From: Tubiluchus corallicola
Lineage: Eukaryota > Priapulida > Priapulimorpha > Priapulimorphida > Tubiluchidae
Direction: 5' to 3'
DNA: 52,243 nucleotides
Assembly: GCA_030141605.1 (NCBI GenBank)
Contig: JAQGDQ010000666.1
Location: 64,001-116,243 of the forward strand
Within the stretch, counting starts at the first letter, position 1; the number at the start of each line of letters is the position of its first letter. The notes beneath the pieces are model-generated. The model was given only the letters and a program-made list of their open reading frames with translations. It did no database searches and had not been told where the DNA came from. Positions 1-44,533 of this stretch are shown here, piece by piece. The position numbers and the translations under genes are program-made.

Positions 1-2
1 CA

Positions 3-479
3 GAAAGCCGCATCATCAACGTGACGTCAGACGCGCACAGACGAGGGGAACTCGACTTGGACAATCTCGACTGCCAACGACCGGTTTCTGACCTTCAGGT
101 CTACTGTAATGCAAAGCTGATGATGATTCTCTTCACCAACGAACTGAGTGAGCGCTTACGTCATTGTCACGTGACTGCAAACTCTGTGCATCCAGGAATC
201 TCATTAACCAGTTACTTGGCAGAAGCATGGGCGCACACACCTTGGCTGTCCAGAACTGTCATTCTGAATTTGATCGGTTTGTTTTTCAAATCTCCAGCCG
301 AAGCGGCACAAACAGTAATATATCTTGCAACTGCCCAAGAAGTGTCCGGAGAAAGCGGTTCGTACTTTGTCGATTGTGGACATGCGTCGCCATGTCAAAA
401 TTCATTCCCAGACGATGATGATGCTATCAAGAGATTTTGGAACTTGAGCGTCAAATTAACAGATTTGGATGAAGGATAA
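3..479 (+). CDS. Short-chain dehydrogenase/reductase, retinol dehydrogenase 11-14-like (C-terminal part)
   Basis: The frame is open from base 3 to a TAA at 477-479, giving about 158 residues. The 5' part, including the Rossmann TGxxxGxG motif, lies outside the window. Visible SDR marks in order are RIINVTSDAH (the strand holding the catalytic Ser), the YCNAK form of the YxxxK catalytic motif, NSVHPG after it, then KSPAEAAQTVIYLA and GSYFVDC. The last two are typical of the RDH11/12/13/14 group rather than generic SDRs. Such enzymes are NADP(H)-dependent and act on retinoids or other lipid aldehydes at ER or lipid-droplet membranes; that role is inferred from family. The visible part has no intron. 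Which paralogue it is cannot be said without the N-terminus. The first few bases could belong to a preceding intron or to the same exon. Confidence 0.9.
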   Translation, partial: ESRIINVTSDAHRRGELDLDNLDCQRPVSDLQVYCNAKLMMILFTNELSERLRHCHVTANSVHPGISLTSYLAEAWAHTPWLSRTVILNLIGLFFKSPAEAAQTVIYLATAQEVSGESGSYFVDCGHASPCQNSFPDDDDAIKRFWNLSVKLTDLDEG

Positions 480-504
480 ACAGTGGTGTAATACAACTTT
501 ACGA

Positions 505-918
505 TAGGGTGAGCATTGTCTACCAGAAAGCGAATTCGAATCGCACCGAATTTGTGACTTTCGAGTTCGAATTCGAACCGAATTCGAATTGAGATTGAAC
601 GATTTTCGAACAAGTTTTCGAACCACGAGTAAAAATTAGTCTTACAAAGATCATGCATATTACTAGATTTTGTTCTGCAATAAAGCGACTAGTAATTTGC
701 TTAAAGTTTTGCGCAGAAATCAGAGCTAAATTATGCTAATTGCATGATGATTCAATCGTATTAATGATTAGGAACATGTGTGATTGAAGTGCTGAATTAT
801 TCGAATCTACAGTTTTGGATTCTAATCGAGTTCGAACTAAAAAAACTCGTTCGAATCGAATTGGAGCGTTCGAAATCGATTCGATTGTTCGAACTCGAAC
901 GTTCGATGCTCACCCCTA
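505..918. mobile_element. hAT-like non-autonomous element, MITE family 1 (copy 1)
   Basis: Terminal inverted repeats TAGGGTGAGCAT and ATGCTCACCCCTA bound a segment rich in TTCGAA-type motifs. It is flanked by a perfect 8 bp target-site duplication CTTTACGA (497-504 and 919-926), which fits hAT transposition. There is no transposase. It lies just 3' of the SDR stop codon. Related copies are at 12455-12744 and 23168-23263. Confidence 0.85.
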
Positions 919-1792
919 CTTTACGATGCCCTAGGCTGATAGTTCTGTCCAGCCCATTTCTATTGTGAATTTATGGTTGTTTATGTAATGAGCAGATTAA
1001 GCAATTACTTGTGGTGTATTAGAAACACTGTTAATATGTGGTCATTATCAATTACTTGTATATATTATGTTGAAGCAGGCTGCGGAACTGCTCGTTGTGT
1101 AACACCTTGCATCTGTTATCTAAAAGCTGAACACAGTAACTGCTTGTGGTGTGTTGTAAGATGCGCCCTTTACAGGAATATCAAAGTATGCATGCATTTT
1201 GAGGAGAATTTCTAAATTGTGATGCCATTGAAACTTTAGCGCCGTAGGCTATAGCTAGTAGCCTATTGGTTAATACGCCCCTGAGGATAAAATTCAACAT
1301 ATTGCATGCAGGCGCATGCGCAGCAAACTACTTTTACTTTTCAGACGGTTCCAATAGTTGAGCTCGTTTTATTGCTTGCTGCATTGTAATAATTACTGCA
1401 GTGATTCAGGCAAATAAACCCCAGGTAACCTGCTTTAGCTGTTTCTTCCGTGACTTCAACAGATAGATCGCAAGCGGCGTTTAGCCCCACCCACTTTGAT
1501 GACGTAACACACGTAATCACAAACGTTCACCTGCTGCAAGTCGCTACAGTATGTGAGCACGCGTAAAAAACACGGAGCGTGGGTGTATGTTGTGATTCAT
1601 CGGCGATTCCAGAAAATGTATCATTGGGATACAAACCAAATCATAATTATTTGCAAAAGTTTAAGACCAAAGTGATTTTTTCATAAAAATTGACAAAACC
1701 ATCGTTTAACACGGTTCCATCTAAAAACTATTCATTTATTCTTCTAAAAAAATATACTACAGCATAGTTTGTATATTTTTATCCAAAAATAG
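919..1792. other. Intergenic stretch with a dispersed repeat, no gene seen
   Basis: No supported gene. Bases about 930-1035 (CTGATAGTTCTGTCC through the TTGTGGTGTATTAGAAAC motif) match the reverse complement of about 11960-12060, so this is part of a dispersed repeat. The rest shows nothing I recognise. Confidence 0.5.
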
Positions 1793-2290
1793 TCACAGTC
1801 CTTGAACATTTTGGAACTTAGAACGTAAGTTGCCAATCAGTGCCTTCAGTCTAAGAGGCATACTGGAAATTAGGTTTTGGCAGTACTCGGAAGTAATTTC
1901 TTCAACCCAAACGTCCTTGATAACTCTTCGCAAGACTTCAGCACTTGATGGCTGCCTATCTGCCACCTTATCCTTCAGTATCTCCCAGAGATTCTTTATC
2001 GGATTGAGGTCCGGGCTGTTTCCAGGCCATTCAAGTATGGCGATGTTCTTCTCCCTGAGGAAATTGGTGGTCACCTTCCATCTGTGACAAGGAGCTCCGT
2101 CTTGCATGAAGACTGAACACTTATAAACGCTCATATGCAACTCTAGTTTTTCCTGAAGCAGTTCGACGCGTACCTAGGACCATTCATAGTGGTATTGGGT
2201 GGGTGGAAGAAATAGATGCAGCTGTCCCAGAACAGGACATGGCACCCCAGATCATCTGACTTGGAGGGTGTTTCATGTATAAGAACTTGT
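1793..2290 (-). pseudogene. Tc1/mariner transposase fragment, inactivated
   Basis: Read on the minus strand, bases 2140-1793 give the C-terminal part of a DD34E Tc1-like transposase, with MQDGAPCHR (second catalytic Asp) and NSPDLNPIKNLWEIL. Exactly 34 residues after the Asp the catalytic Glu of NPIE is replaced by Lys. Upstream (2150-2290) the same frame gives HPPSQMIWGAMSCSG and PPTQYHYEW followed by a stop. The N-terminal DNA-binding domain is missing. It is therefore a dead copy. I did not find its terminal inverted repeats. Confidence 0.88.
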
Positions 2291-2685
2291 CTAACAAATC
2301 CTTACAAAGAGGAGCTAATTACTATACGCAAGGATATGTGCACGATGTCAAGATTTATTGAGAAGTTTCAAACAAAGCTGCAATAAAAACGCTAGTTATA
2401 ATAGAAGTTACAACAAAGCGCTAAAAATAACAAATATGAAACGGTCTGTTAACTTTGCTTTACATGTTGTGCTGTAAACAACATTTTTATAAAGCTTTTT
2501 ACTTGCAAAAAACAAGGTCTGTGAGTAAGGCACAGGCACCAACAATCGAAAATCAAATAGAGGGCCTCGTTGGCTATTGCACGGTGATAGCACTGCAAAC
2601 CACTGTCAGTTTTGTAATATTAATATTTTGTATCATTATTGTAATACTGTGCTAAATGGATAAATGGTAATTGATGACTACAAGA

Positions 2686-3085
2686 CAGTACAGTACAATA
2701 CAATGCAATGCAATGCAAAGTAACGCAACACAACGCAACGAAATTCAATGCAATGTAATGCAATTCAATACAGTGCAATGCAATACAATAAAATGCAATG
2801 CAACACAATACAATACAACACAATACGCAATACAATGCAACGCAACGAAATTCAATGCCATGCAATGCAATTCAATATAAGGCAATGCAATGCAACGCAA
2901 TACAATACAATACAATACAATACAATACAATACAATACAATACAATACAATACAATACAATACAATACAATATAATACAATGCAATACAATACAATATAA
3001 TACAATGCAATACAATACAATATAATACAATGCAATACAATACAATATAATTCAATACAATACAATACAATATAATAAAATACAG
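2686..3085. repeat. AATAC (TACAA) pentanucleotide array
   Basis: About 400 bp of ATACA/ATGCA pentamers. The first 200 bp are degenerate (CAATG variants) and 2900-2970 is nearly pure. Open frames here on both strands are a by-product of a stop-free 5-mer. Confidence 0.95.
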
Positions 3086-5263
3086 TATACAGAGACGATA
3101 AACCTAAACGCTTGGTTTAGTATCTTCATATATTTTTCATAAAACAATACATTTAAAGAAAAAGAAATTTGTTGTTTTAAGAATGTCTGTTTATGAATAT
3201 ATTTGTTGTATCTATATGAATAAATCTCTATATAATCTAAATAAATAAACGTATATTCTATTAACCATTCGTATTGTAATTACTCCATTAATTGCATTAA
3301 ACAGCCACTCTGTGCAGCTTTAACGAAATAATGGCAATCATCATGTATAGAAAAAGTGAACAAAGCGTCGCTTTGCTGAGAGACACCAACCTGACAGTTT
3401 GGCCTTTGCTAATAGGTGATCCTGTACCTGCTGCACACCCTCTTGTTCTGAAATGGTTTAGCCCGTTACTTATAAGTGTACAACTGCATAAAAATGTAAA
3501 TTTACTTATCTGGACTAACTGACTTTCTAAAGGACCCTTTTCATTAAAGATCTTGCTGCTAAATTTTAGTAAAATAGGGCTTAAATTTGTGTAGTTTTTA
3601 AGATTATTGATTGTAACGCTTTGTGGACTTTTGGAGATTTAATAATTTAGCATATTAGCTGCATGTTTATGTTACTACAGACAGGAAACTTGCTTCACCA
3701 ATAATCTTAATTTTAGCACTCACTTTAATACTTCTTGTTAACTGTTACACACGCAAATTAAAAAAGCTTATTAAAGAATGCTTAACATGTAATATTGTAA
3801 GATTCACTCTAGTGTCTATGTAAAATTGTTTAATGTTTGTACAGAAATTTTTGCATGCAAAAGGAGACTAATAAAGACTTATCATCATCATTTCGCAGCT
3901 CCTAGTTTTTAAACTAGCTTTTGGCGTGAAATTTCTGGCTGTTTTTAGGTCAGGACACAAAAGCTGTAACCTAGAATTAATCGAAATTTCAAACCAAAGA
4001 CCTAGCTCATATAAACTAGGAGGTACGATAGTGTAATACAGCCTATGAGCGGATTATGTCAATTGCACCATATTTTTATAAAGCGTAAAACAAGATTGCT
4101 AGGTTGAACCAATTGGTGAAAACATTTAAATAATAATTTTCTTTTCTAGTTACCTAAGCCTTTCAAGCAGGTAAGTGGAATGCTAAGTAATATAACACTT
4201 TGAATGTAAAGTTATTTTTTGGACATAGTTTAAGATTTTCTTTTTTACCCCTGATTTACGTTGTGCGTATATGACGTCATATGATGGCGCAGTCAGAACA
4301 GTATTGCAGGAGATTTAAAATAAAAGCTAACAAAAATATCCTTTCAATGCGAGTACGATATACGCATAAAACGGCTACAATGTGACATAATTTAAGCCGA
4401 TTTTTCTGAAACGTTCTTCAGGCATCTCTTTTTTGTCCTTGAGTTCTAGGTGCCTACATATCTGCACAACACACATTACCTAGTTTGCTTTGTGCGAAGC
4501 GTTGTATATGCAGAACTAGCTCCCCCTTTACCTTCAAATTTCCCTATTAGATGTGCCACCTCCCCTTTGCCTGTAAACTTACTTATTATAGACGTACCAC
4601 CTGCCCGTTTACCTGTAAATTTACCTATTAGATGGGGTCACGTCCCTCCTCTACCTGTAAATTTAGGTATTAGATGGGTCGCTTTAGTGTTTTTGCTATT
4701 TTCGTCCCTAATAGTAGCCAAGTGTCTATCCAGAGAGAATTAACCTCCAATGTGTAAATGCTTTTTTTACTTTAGTGTCCCAGAACAGCGGGCCAAATGT
4801 GAAATTTTATAAAGTTGTCCAAAACGCTGTCAGAATGGCCCAAGGTGTCATTCCTGAAAGTTGCTTCTAAGTGTACTGTGTACTTCAAAGTGCACAGTGC
4901 CTGCCTATAGTAAATAAATAACTGAAATTCAAGAAGATTTTGCTATTGCAGTTTGTTAATTATTGCAGCTCAGAAGACTCATAAAAGCATTTTACACAAA
5001 ACTAGAGTAGCTTTTAAAGTTTTAATGCTTTGTCAGTTATTATATTTTCATTTATTATTTATGCACGACATTTTACGTGGTTGAAACAGTTACCGGGGTG
5101 ACTCTTACCATGTGTCGTGCGTAGCGTAGCCGTAAGGAATAGGCAAAGCAAGAAACCCACAGCAAAGATAGTGCGCATTGACTAACACTTTTTTTTGGAT
5201 ATCTAACAGTATAATTTTATAGGAGAAGACTGAAATTTACCCGAGGTTTTTAAAATAATTATT
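3086..5263. other. Intergenic region upstream of DCTN3 with a LINE/SINE-type 3' end and a small minisatellite
   Basis: Bases about 3840-3893 end in AATAAAGACTTATCATCATC, a short polyadenylation-plus-microsatellite tail as seen at 3' ends of retroposons. Bases about 4505-4675 hold four degenerate copies of a roughly 40 bp unit around CCTGTAAATTTACCTATTAG. The last 300 bp before 5264 should contain the DCTN3 promoter, but I see no clear TATA box or CpG island. Confidence 0.45.
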
Positions 5264-10279
<5,016 letters not shown>

Positions 10280-10529
10280 AATAGCGAAATGTAAGACATT
10301 TGTTTACGCATTTTTATGAGCATGTAGAAAAAAAACAGCAGTTTATAAACTCATCCGATAGAGGACTCTGGTAGCCAATCTGGATAGTGTTCAACAGGTT
10401 ACTGAACACTTTATAATCATGATCACAGTTTTTCTTAGTTTTCGCTCCATTTCATCATTCATTCACTACTCCCCCCTCCACTTTTATGTATATATTATCA
10501 TTATTCATTATTTCAATTATTAATCACTT

Positions 10530-10765
10530 CTTTAAGATTTCCACGTACAGTTTGGCCTGTCAAGCTATGCTTTTAGGCGCAAACTGTATGCATCAAAATT
10601 ATTCTATAATGTAATTTGCACATGTATATGCTGCATTCTGTAATTTCTAGATAATACTGCATTTATTTATATTTATATTTACTTAAATGGATAATTATCT
10701 GTATTTTAATGATAATTGTAAGATGCAATGTGGAAATGAATAAACTCTTGAATCTTGAACATAAT
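10530..10765 (+). mobile_element. LINE-type 3' end
   Basis: The segment ends AATAAACTCTTGAATCTTGA, the polyadenylation-like signal and TTGAATC tail commonly left by CR1/L2-like retroposons. No reverse-transcriptase motif is visible upstream, so it is 5'-truncated. DCTN3 transcripts may also use this signal. Confidence 0.5.
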
Positions 10766-11486
10766 AAATCATGATCCGCATGCAAAGATACAGCAAGTTA
10801 ATGGCGCACCTGAAATGGTAAGGGTTTAATTTTTTATTTATTTTGCTAAAAAAACTATTTTTTAGAGAAAGTAACAGTACAGCATGATAGCAAATTGGTC
10901 TTAGGTCAGAAAAAGCCAAAATCCGAAAATTGGAATTTCTCATTTTTTGACCTCTAGTTCCATAATTAAATTAGTGCACTATGGATGGTTTTGTTGTGCA
11001 TTTTGTAAAAATATGCAAAATTTGTGTCTATTTCAAAGGTGCGTTTTAAATGTAAATTCCAGATATACAAAATGAAAAAAAACCGACACACTTCCAACTA
11101 AAGTACATCCTACTGTTAATCGAACACTTTAACTGCCATGTTTTTAGTGTAGGTGCAATCGAAACGATCAAAAGTAGAACTTTTCGAACTTCGTCCGTTT
11201 GTTCATTATCTTTGTAAATTTCTGGAAGGTTGGCCGACTCCAACAACATTCTACTGTCACCAATTGGTATCTTTCGCAGTTTCCAGGGGAGTATTAACCA
11301 ATAGCTTAACGTTTTAGAAATTCTCATCGGAAAATGTGTATACGCTGTGTATATTCATCCAAAGGGCGCATTTTATAACACACCACAGTTAGTTAGAAGA
11401 GCAGCTTTTATATATATGCAAGTACTACAGCTTGCTTGAATATAACCGCTATGCAAGTACATGTAATTAATAATGACCATGTAGAC
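10766..11486. other. Intergenic stretch, nothing recognised
   Basis: AT-rich sequence between the DCTN3 3' end and a hAT-like insertion. I see no conserved protein motif on either strand. The 93-codon minus-strand open frame (11327-11046) resembles nothing I know. Confidence 0.4.
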
Positions 11487-11951
11487 CTGTGGTGTGCAAA
11501 TTGCGGGCTGCGAAGAGATTTGTCAACCTAATGAAAGTGCGCCCCGGGCGATTAATGGAGTGTATCCAGCTGAAGTCCGTGCCACGATACCAAAGATAGT
11601 GCGGTTCGTTTTTTCTACTAGATCGGATGCCATTAACCCTTACAAGACGGTTGTAGCTTAATAACACTGTACTACACAGACTGTGTGATACACATTACTA
11701 ATATGCATTGTAATGAAATTACCACTATCTGTCCTGAAAGTAGAAATATATGGTTTGTAATATAAATTTTAATAACTTCTAAAATCGTTTCTTGAGTGTA
11801 GTAGTAATGATGTACTCAGGTCGGATGCAAAAAAATCGTTATTAGGCCTTTCTGTACTTGGCTCCTTGATCAAACTGCCTGTGGCCCGCAGGAATTGCGG
11901 GAAAGTTTAATGTGGCCCGGCTAGTCAGATAATTTGCATTGCACACCCTCG
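11487..11951. mobile_element. hAT-like element, family 2, copy 2
   Basis: The ends GGTGTGCAAATTGCGGG and ATTTGCATTGCACACCCTCG match the family 2 termini. Flanking 8-mers ATGTAGAC and ATGTAGAA (11479-11486, 11952-11959) are a 7/8 target-site duplication. Confidence 0.8.
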
Positions 11952-12454
11952 ATGTAGAAACTAGGTTAACATTGTTTCTAATACACCACAAGTAATTGTG
12001 TAATCGTCTCCTTACATAAACAGCCATAAGTTCACAAAATAGACAGAACTATCAGCTTAGAGAGTGGTAAAGTCTTGATACGCCCCCCTGACAGTTTTAT
12101 TCAAGGTTGTTTATTGCAGAAATAGTTAGAATTGTGTGTCGGATGTAGTCCAAAATGAACAAATTCAATCATTTGCTTTTCTTGACGAAGCCATTAGATT
12201 AACACTTTGTCGAAGCACTTCCTGATCTGGAACGACATCCTTTTGACGAAGGAGGAGGAGGCTGCGAAGTGCAAGAAGTAGCGGCTCAACTGTCGACGAT
12301 TTTCAAAATCATTAGAGGAGATTTCCTTTTCGTGATGGTTGTTTATGTTGTAAATATTTTGGTAATTTATTTTTTTTTATAACTTGCCGAGTTTGTTTTG
12401 GTTCAGTAGCGTTTACCAAGGCCTATCTAAGTAAGTAAACAATTTTCATGTCAC

Positions 12455-12744
12455 TAGGGGTGAGCATCGAACATTCGAGTTTGAACGAATTTTTTTAGTT
12501 CGAGTTCGATTCGAACGTAAAATTAATAGATTCGAATAATTCAGCACTCTTTATTACTTCTTTATTACTAAAACGTTTGAAACGTTGTGCAATTTGCACA
12601 ATTTGACTATGATAAACAAAAAATCGAGCAATATGCATAATCTTTTTAAGATCACTTTTTACTGGTGGTTTGAAAACTTGTTCAAAAATCTTTCAAACTC
12701 AATTCGATTCGAATTTGCTTTGTGGTAGAGAATGCTCATCCCTA
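12455..12744. mobile_element. hAT-like MITE family 1, copy 2
   Basis: TIRs TAGGGGTGAGCATCGAAC and GAATGCTCATCCCTA bound it, with the same TTCGAA-rich interior as 505-918. The flanks (GTCAC / GTCAT) are only a partial target-site duplication. Confidence 0.78.
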
Positions 12745-12785
12745 GTCATTATAGCATATTACATACGATGAAATTTATGTGGTTT

Positions 12786-13139
12786 TACGTATACTCGCAT
12801 GTCGGTTTGCCGGACAAAAGCGGGTGGGACGCCGGTCCGAATTTGCCGATTGTCCATATTTACCGATACTAAGATAATACAGTAGGTGCCGTGTATTAGT
12901 CTCATGGTAATGTAGAATCAATCGCTTAATTCGCTCAAAAATGTCTAGTATGAGCCGCTTCTATGCAAAAGTATGTAAAAACCGTCGGCAATTGACGCAA
13001 ATAACTCCACATAATTGAGCTTTTGCTATTTTTATGTCGTCTTACTTCGCCTTAGTACGCGGGACTTTTTAGCTGACCAGATTTTGTCCGATTCTTCCGA
13101 TGTGTGTAAAAGCGAGGTCTGGCAAACTGAGATATGAGT
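12786..13139. mobile_element. Degenerate pogo-like/chimeric element
   Basis: TCGGTTTGCCGGAC near the left end and GTCTGGCAAACTGA near the right end form imperfect inverted repeats. The middle (about 12935-13045, CGCTCAAAAATG through CTATTTTTATG) matches the interior of family X elements such as 36751-37270. It looks like one element inserted in, or recombined with, another. Confidence 0.5.
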
Positions 13140-13530
13140 GTTCTAGAGTAACTTATGGAACTAGCAAGGAGATAACATGTGCTGTCGTATGAGGTGATAC
13201 CGCGTTCATTACAAAACTCGTTCAATTGCTTTAGTGGGGTGGGTGTTCACGGATACGGATACGGATACGGCAACCTAATATACTTGTAGTGGGACTGGAA
13301 CCAAGTGCATTTTACCGAGGTGGCACAGGTTTTTTAGCTATGTTCATTTGTACAGGGTGTTCACAAAGAAACTGTGCACTAACAGATACTGTAACCAATA
13401 CTACACCAAACACAATACAACAAGTAATTGTACATAGTTCCCTATTGTATGACTTGACATTCGTGATTTGGTCAACATATCAGTACATTTCTACTGCGCT
13501 GTTTGTTTTGAAGCACCCTGTATACATATA

Positions 13531-13869
13531 CAGTCAACCCTGGTTAAACCGGACTAATTGGGGGGTGGTCTGGTTTAGCCGATTGTCCGATTTATCCGAT
13601 ATGCCTGTATATGGTCTATATTATACAGGAATAATCACCTTAATAAGGCCTATATACATTGCACTATATACATTGCACTATATACTATACTGTATATTAC
13701 TTAAAAATAGTTAACCTGTGAGGATAAAGAAATTATTGTACAGTTGGTAGGCCGTGTTGTGTTTAGCGCTCCGGCTCGGAAGGAAACCGGTCAGTTTCCT
13801 TTACCACGGATGATGTCCATCTTATCCGATATCCGGGCTAACGGGGTCCGGTTTAACGAGGGTCGACTG
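13531..13869. mobile_element. pogo/Tigger-like MITE
   Basis: The termini CAGTCAACCCTGGTTAAACC and GGTTTAACGAGGGTCGACTG are inverted repeats. A TA dinucleotide sits on both sides (13529-13530, 13870-13871). The CAGTCGACCCTCGTTAAACC type of end is characteristic of Tigger-group elements. There is no transposase. Confidence 0.85.
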
Positions 13870-13871
13870 TA

Positions 13872-14254
13872 TTTCCCCTAAGTGAAAGTCCCCGAAGCCT
13901 GTATGCTTAGCGGCAGCTTACGCCGAGATTGAAAGTTTAAAACTTTGTAAATCGACATTAAAATTAACTAATATGTAATCTTAGTGTCGGTCGTTTAAAC
14001 AATTATCAGTGTATAATATTTATAAGTGTATATGAATGGGATTTAGAATATTTATTATGTAATAAACTGGTTTTTAAAGTGTAATAAAAGCATGTTTAAT
14101 GAGTAACAATATAGAGTTTATTTTTACTCCATATTTTGCTTTTGGTACAGCAAATTTACACTAGATCAGTACAAAATTGTTGCATAATAATTGATAATTT
14201 TCTTCATGGCAAAAACAGTTACCCGTAGATGTACTAACATGGCACGACGACGGC
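13872..14254. other. Intergenic, probable 3' flank of URB1
   Basis: No gene is visible. On the minus strand this is downstream of the URB1 stop. AATAAA or ATTAAA-like words occur on the minus strand (for example near 14110-14120), but I cannot tell which is used. Confidence 0.35.
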
Positions 14255-14397
14255 AACAATGCTGACAATAATCACACAACCGCCAATACTGTTCACGACG
14301 ATGATGGCGACAAAGGTAACAATGCTGACAATAATCACACAACCGCCAGTACTGTTCACAACGTTGATGGCAACGAAGGTAACAATGCTGACAATAA

Positions 14398-41876
<27,479 letters not shown>

Positions 41877-42214
41877 CTGCGGAACAGATAAATGTTACGT
41901 TACTCCAAACACATTCTAAATGGTACCTAGTACATGAATCGATCTGCGTGTAAAAGGTAATGATGATACTCTTGGATTTTTATCATTATAATATTAGCTT
42001 AACATTATTGCATTTATATTTTGTTACGATTTTGCATGAATTTTTGTTTTACGTACTTTTAATACGTTCATAAAATGCATGTTTACTTGTTTTTGAGTAT
42101 ACCGAGTTATTACTAAAATTTCTAAAATTCTAGTTACATGCAAATTATGCTATATTAGCACGCTAGTACAATTCATTTCTTTATTATTTCTTTTTCTGCT
42201 CATTTAGAATGTGA

Positions 42215-43360
42215 AATTTTGTTTTTAGCGTTTTTCTTTTATGTTATACAGATGTAAACAAGTAGATAATTCAATATTTCATTATTTTTGATTGGTTATC
42301 GTCTGCACTGCATGCAAAATATTTATAAAAAACTGAGTTGGAGTTGCTGATACGATAACGCATGTTCTTCGCCACCCCTTCCCATTTGATTGGCTGTTAT
42401 AATTATGCTACTAAGCTTTAATCGATGTTGTGTGTGGGGAAAAAGAATAAATGATTTGATTTGATTTTGATTTGGACCTGTACTGTTTCAATTTGCTGCT
42501 GCAAAAACCTCCCGCAAACTGCAAAACTGTAAAAAAAGTTCAGCGACAGACAAAAATGTCCTACGCGTAAATCTACTTTACTGCCATCTGTTGCGGTAAA
42601 GAAAGAAAAGAGCATAGGCAGATGTTTTGGATATAAGCACGTGGTGCCGCCTTGTGTTTGTTTATCAAAACATCATGATAGTACATCATGACGTTTTATG
42701 ACAAAATTTTGTCAGTCGAGTTTTTTTAGCAAGTTAGTAGGATGCGGCAAAGATGTAAGTTTGATTTCTTCATATTTCATAATATTATTATACATTTTCA
42801 TTATAGCAGTTAATTATCTTTTTGACATTGGATTAGCAGAAAATGTTTTTATTTGCTTCAGAAAAAACGAAGTCGAGTCGCACATAATATGTCAGTCAAT
42901 CAGTCAGTCAGTCAGTCAGTCAGTCAGTCAGTCAGTCAGTCAGTCAGTCAGTCAGTCAGTCAGTCAGTCAGTCAGTCAAATATGTCATGATGTGATAGTG
43001 ATTTTGGGATGAGACGATGACTGCCCATTTTGGACAATAAAAAATCATAACTTACATCTAAAAGACTGTTAGACTTGTATTTAGCGCATGTCGCGCACAG
43101 CAGAGCTGATAAAGGAGGAACTAGAAAAGTAGTCACTCTACGGAGCAGATTTTCAAATTTTTCAACAATGGAGTCTTTACAGAATCAACCTGCACCACTC
43201 GTTTTTAAATGAGCGGGCATTTATGCGATTCATTTATCAAGGTTGACTGACTGAACTGTCGCGAAGTTCGCCTTAATTACTTCGAGTTGATTAACTTGAC
43301 TTTTAAATATTACATTGTGTCTTCTTGCTCATCTCTTCATCTCATTCCCTCCTCCCTTTT
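42215..43360 (+). repeat. Left arm of a long inverted repeat
   Basis: This is the reverse complement of 51146-52243 with few differences. Matching landmarks are GGTGGCGAAGAACATGCG / its complement, TGGTGCCGCCTTGTG, and the sequence around CATCTCATTCCCTCC at the inner edge. The main length difference is the CAGT microsatellite (about 88 bp here, about 44 bp in the right arm). The outer boundary may lie further left; the right arm runs off the window. Confidence 0.92.
42892..42979. repeat. (CAGT)n microsatellite
   Basis: About 21 tandem CAGT units inside the left inverted-repeat arm. The corresponding tract at 51524-51567 has about half as many. Confidence 0.97.
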
Positions 43361-43499
43361 AGTCTATTGTTATTGGCTTAAATCAAAATAACTATTAACA
43401 GATCAAGTAACTGTCAGTTTTAAAATTTTATTAATTTTAAAGGCAGAAAATATTCTCGTATCCCACGGGATACAACGGGTATGAAAGGGTTAAACAAGC
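43357..43499. mobile_element. piggyBac-like element, 3' remnant
   Basis: TTTTAGTCTATTGTTATTGG through GGGTATGAAAGGG matches about 17277-17399, and TTAA follows at 43500-43503. The left part is missing: similarity begins exactly where the inverted-repeat arm ends, so this element marks the junction of arm and inner segment. Confidence 0.78.
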
Positions 43500-43503
43500 A
43501 AAC

Positions 43504-44533
43504 AGAAATTTCTAGTTCAACAGGTTCAACATTAATTAACTTTAACTTTCCAAAAAATAAGAAAAACAACGTAGTAAGTAGGTGCATCTTTGCCTCCTTG
43601 TCTGGCTCAGACCATTAAGGACTCGCAATTTACATTTTTCACGGTGTAAATCTTAAAATTTAATCCAGCTCAAGTTTCTAGAGGAATTTTTAACCAACAA
43701 ATTCTTCACACCTGTACAGTCAGGTAAGTCACGTACCTTGGGTCATGTGACATTCAACCTGCTGAAGCAAGACGTATTTCAAAGCAGCTCAAAGAGATGG
43801 AGCCACGATATGAAGAATTTGTTTTACCTTACTTATCTTACCGTTGCATACTGTAGGGAATTTTGCCAAGTATCTCGTTGGTCACGTGACCACGGGCACT
43901 CACCTGTGCAGATCTGTTTCTACCTGGGCAAGTGAGCTAGCTGGTAGACGTTAACAGGCTTCTTTAAAAGTAGTTTTTTATAGTATGATAGAGGCGTGAT
44001 TTGTTAGATATATTGGTAAATACTAGATTTGCTTTATGGAGACGTACGATGTAAGTAAATACATCATTTTGTATCATTTTGATTGAACGGATCACCTTGA
44101 ACATTTTAGTTTAATTAATGACAATCTTATAATTCGATAGAACGTGGTATAAATTAGTAAAATTACCAAATTAGGTTTACTTAATGTTTGTGTTTAGTAA
44201 AGTCTAGAACTACAGAATTGAATGCAAATATGTAAAATGGCCTTTTTTATTTATTTATTTTTCAATAGAAATGACGTATAAAACGCTACAATATTTTGTT
44301 GGAATATGGCAGACATTGATTGTAGTACAAATACTTTATTGATTAGAAATTAAAAACTTTTTCTCCCTATTGCTCAGTATCATAAAATTTGTGAATTATT
44401 TGAATTAAAAACTCATTCAAATTAAATTCGTTTGTCCGTTACTCCGTCTCTCCACATTATAAATACAAAAGCATGCAAACTATGCGATTAAAATTTGCTG
44501 CTTTGTGCATAACGTATTTTCTTTTAATTTCAG
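43504..44533. other. Inner segment before the displaced URB1 exon, no gene seen
   Basis: I searched for a preceding URB1 exon on the plus strand and found no convincing peptide. The 65-codon plus-strand open frame at 43738 has no recognisable motif. AT-rich. Confidence 0.4.

Noticed and set aside
2620-3070. Several overlapping open frames on both strands (Cys-Ile-Val or Gln-Tyr-Asn repeats)
   Set aside because: They come from a stop-free AATAC pentanucleotide array, not from genes.
43738-43935. Possible further inverted URB1 exon in a 65-codon plus-strand frame
   Set aside because: No similarity to the expected preceding URB1 region and no good acceptor and donor pair.
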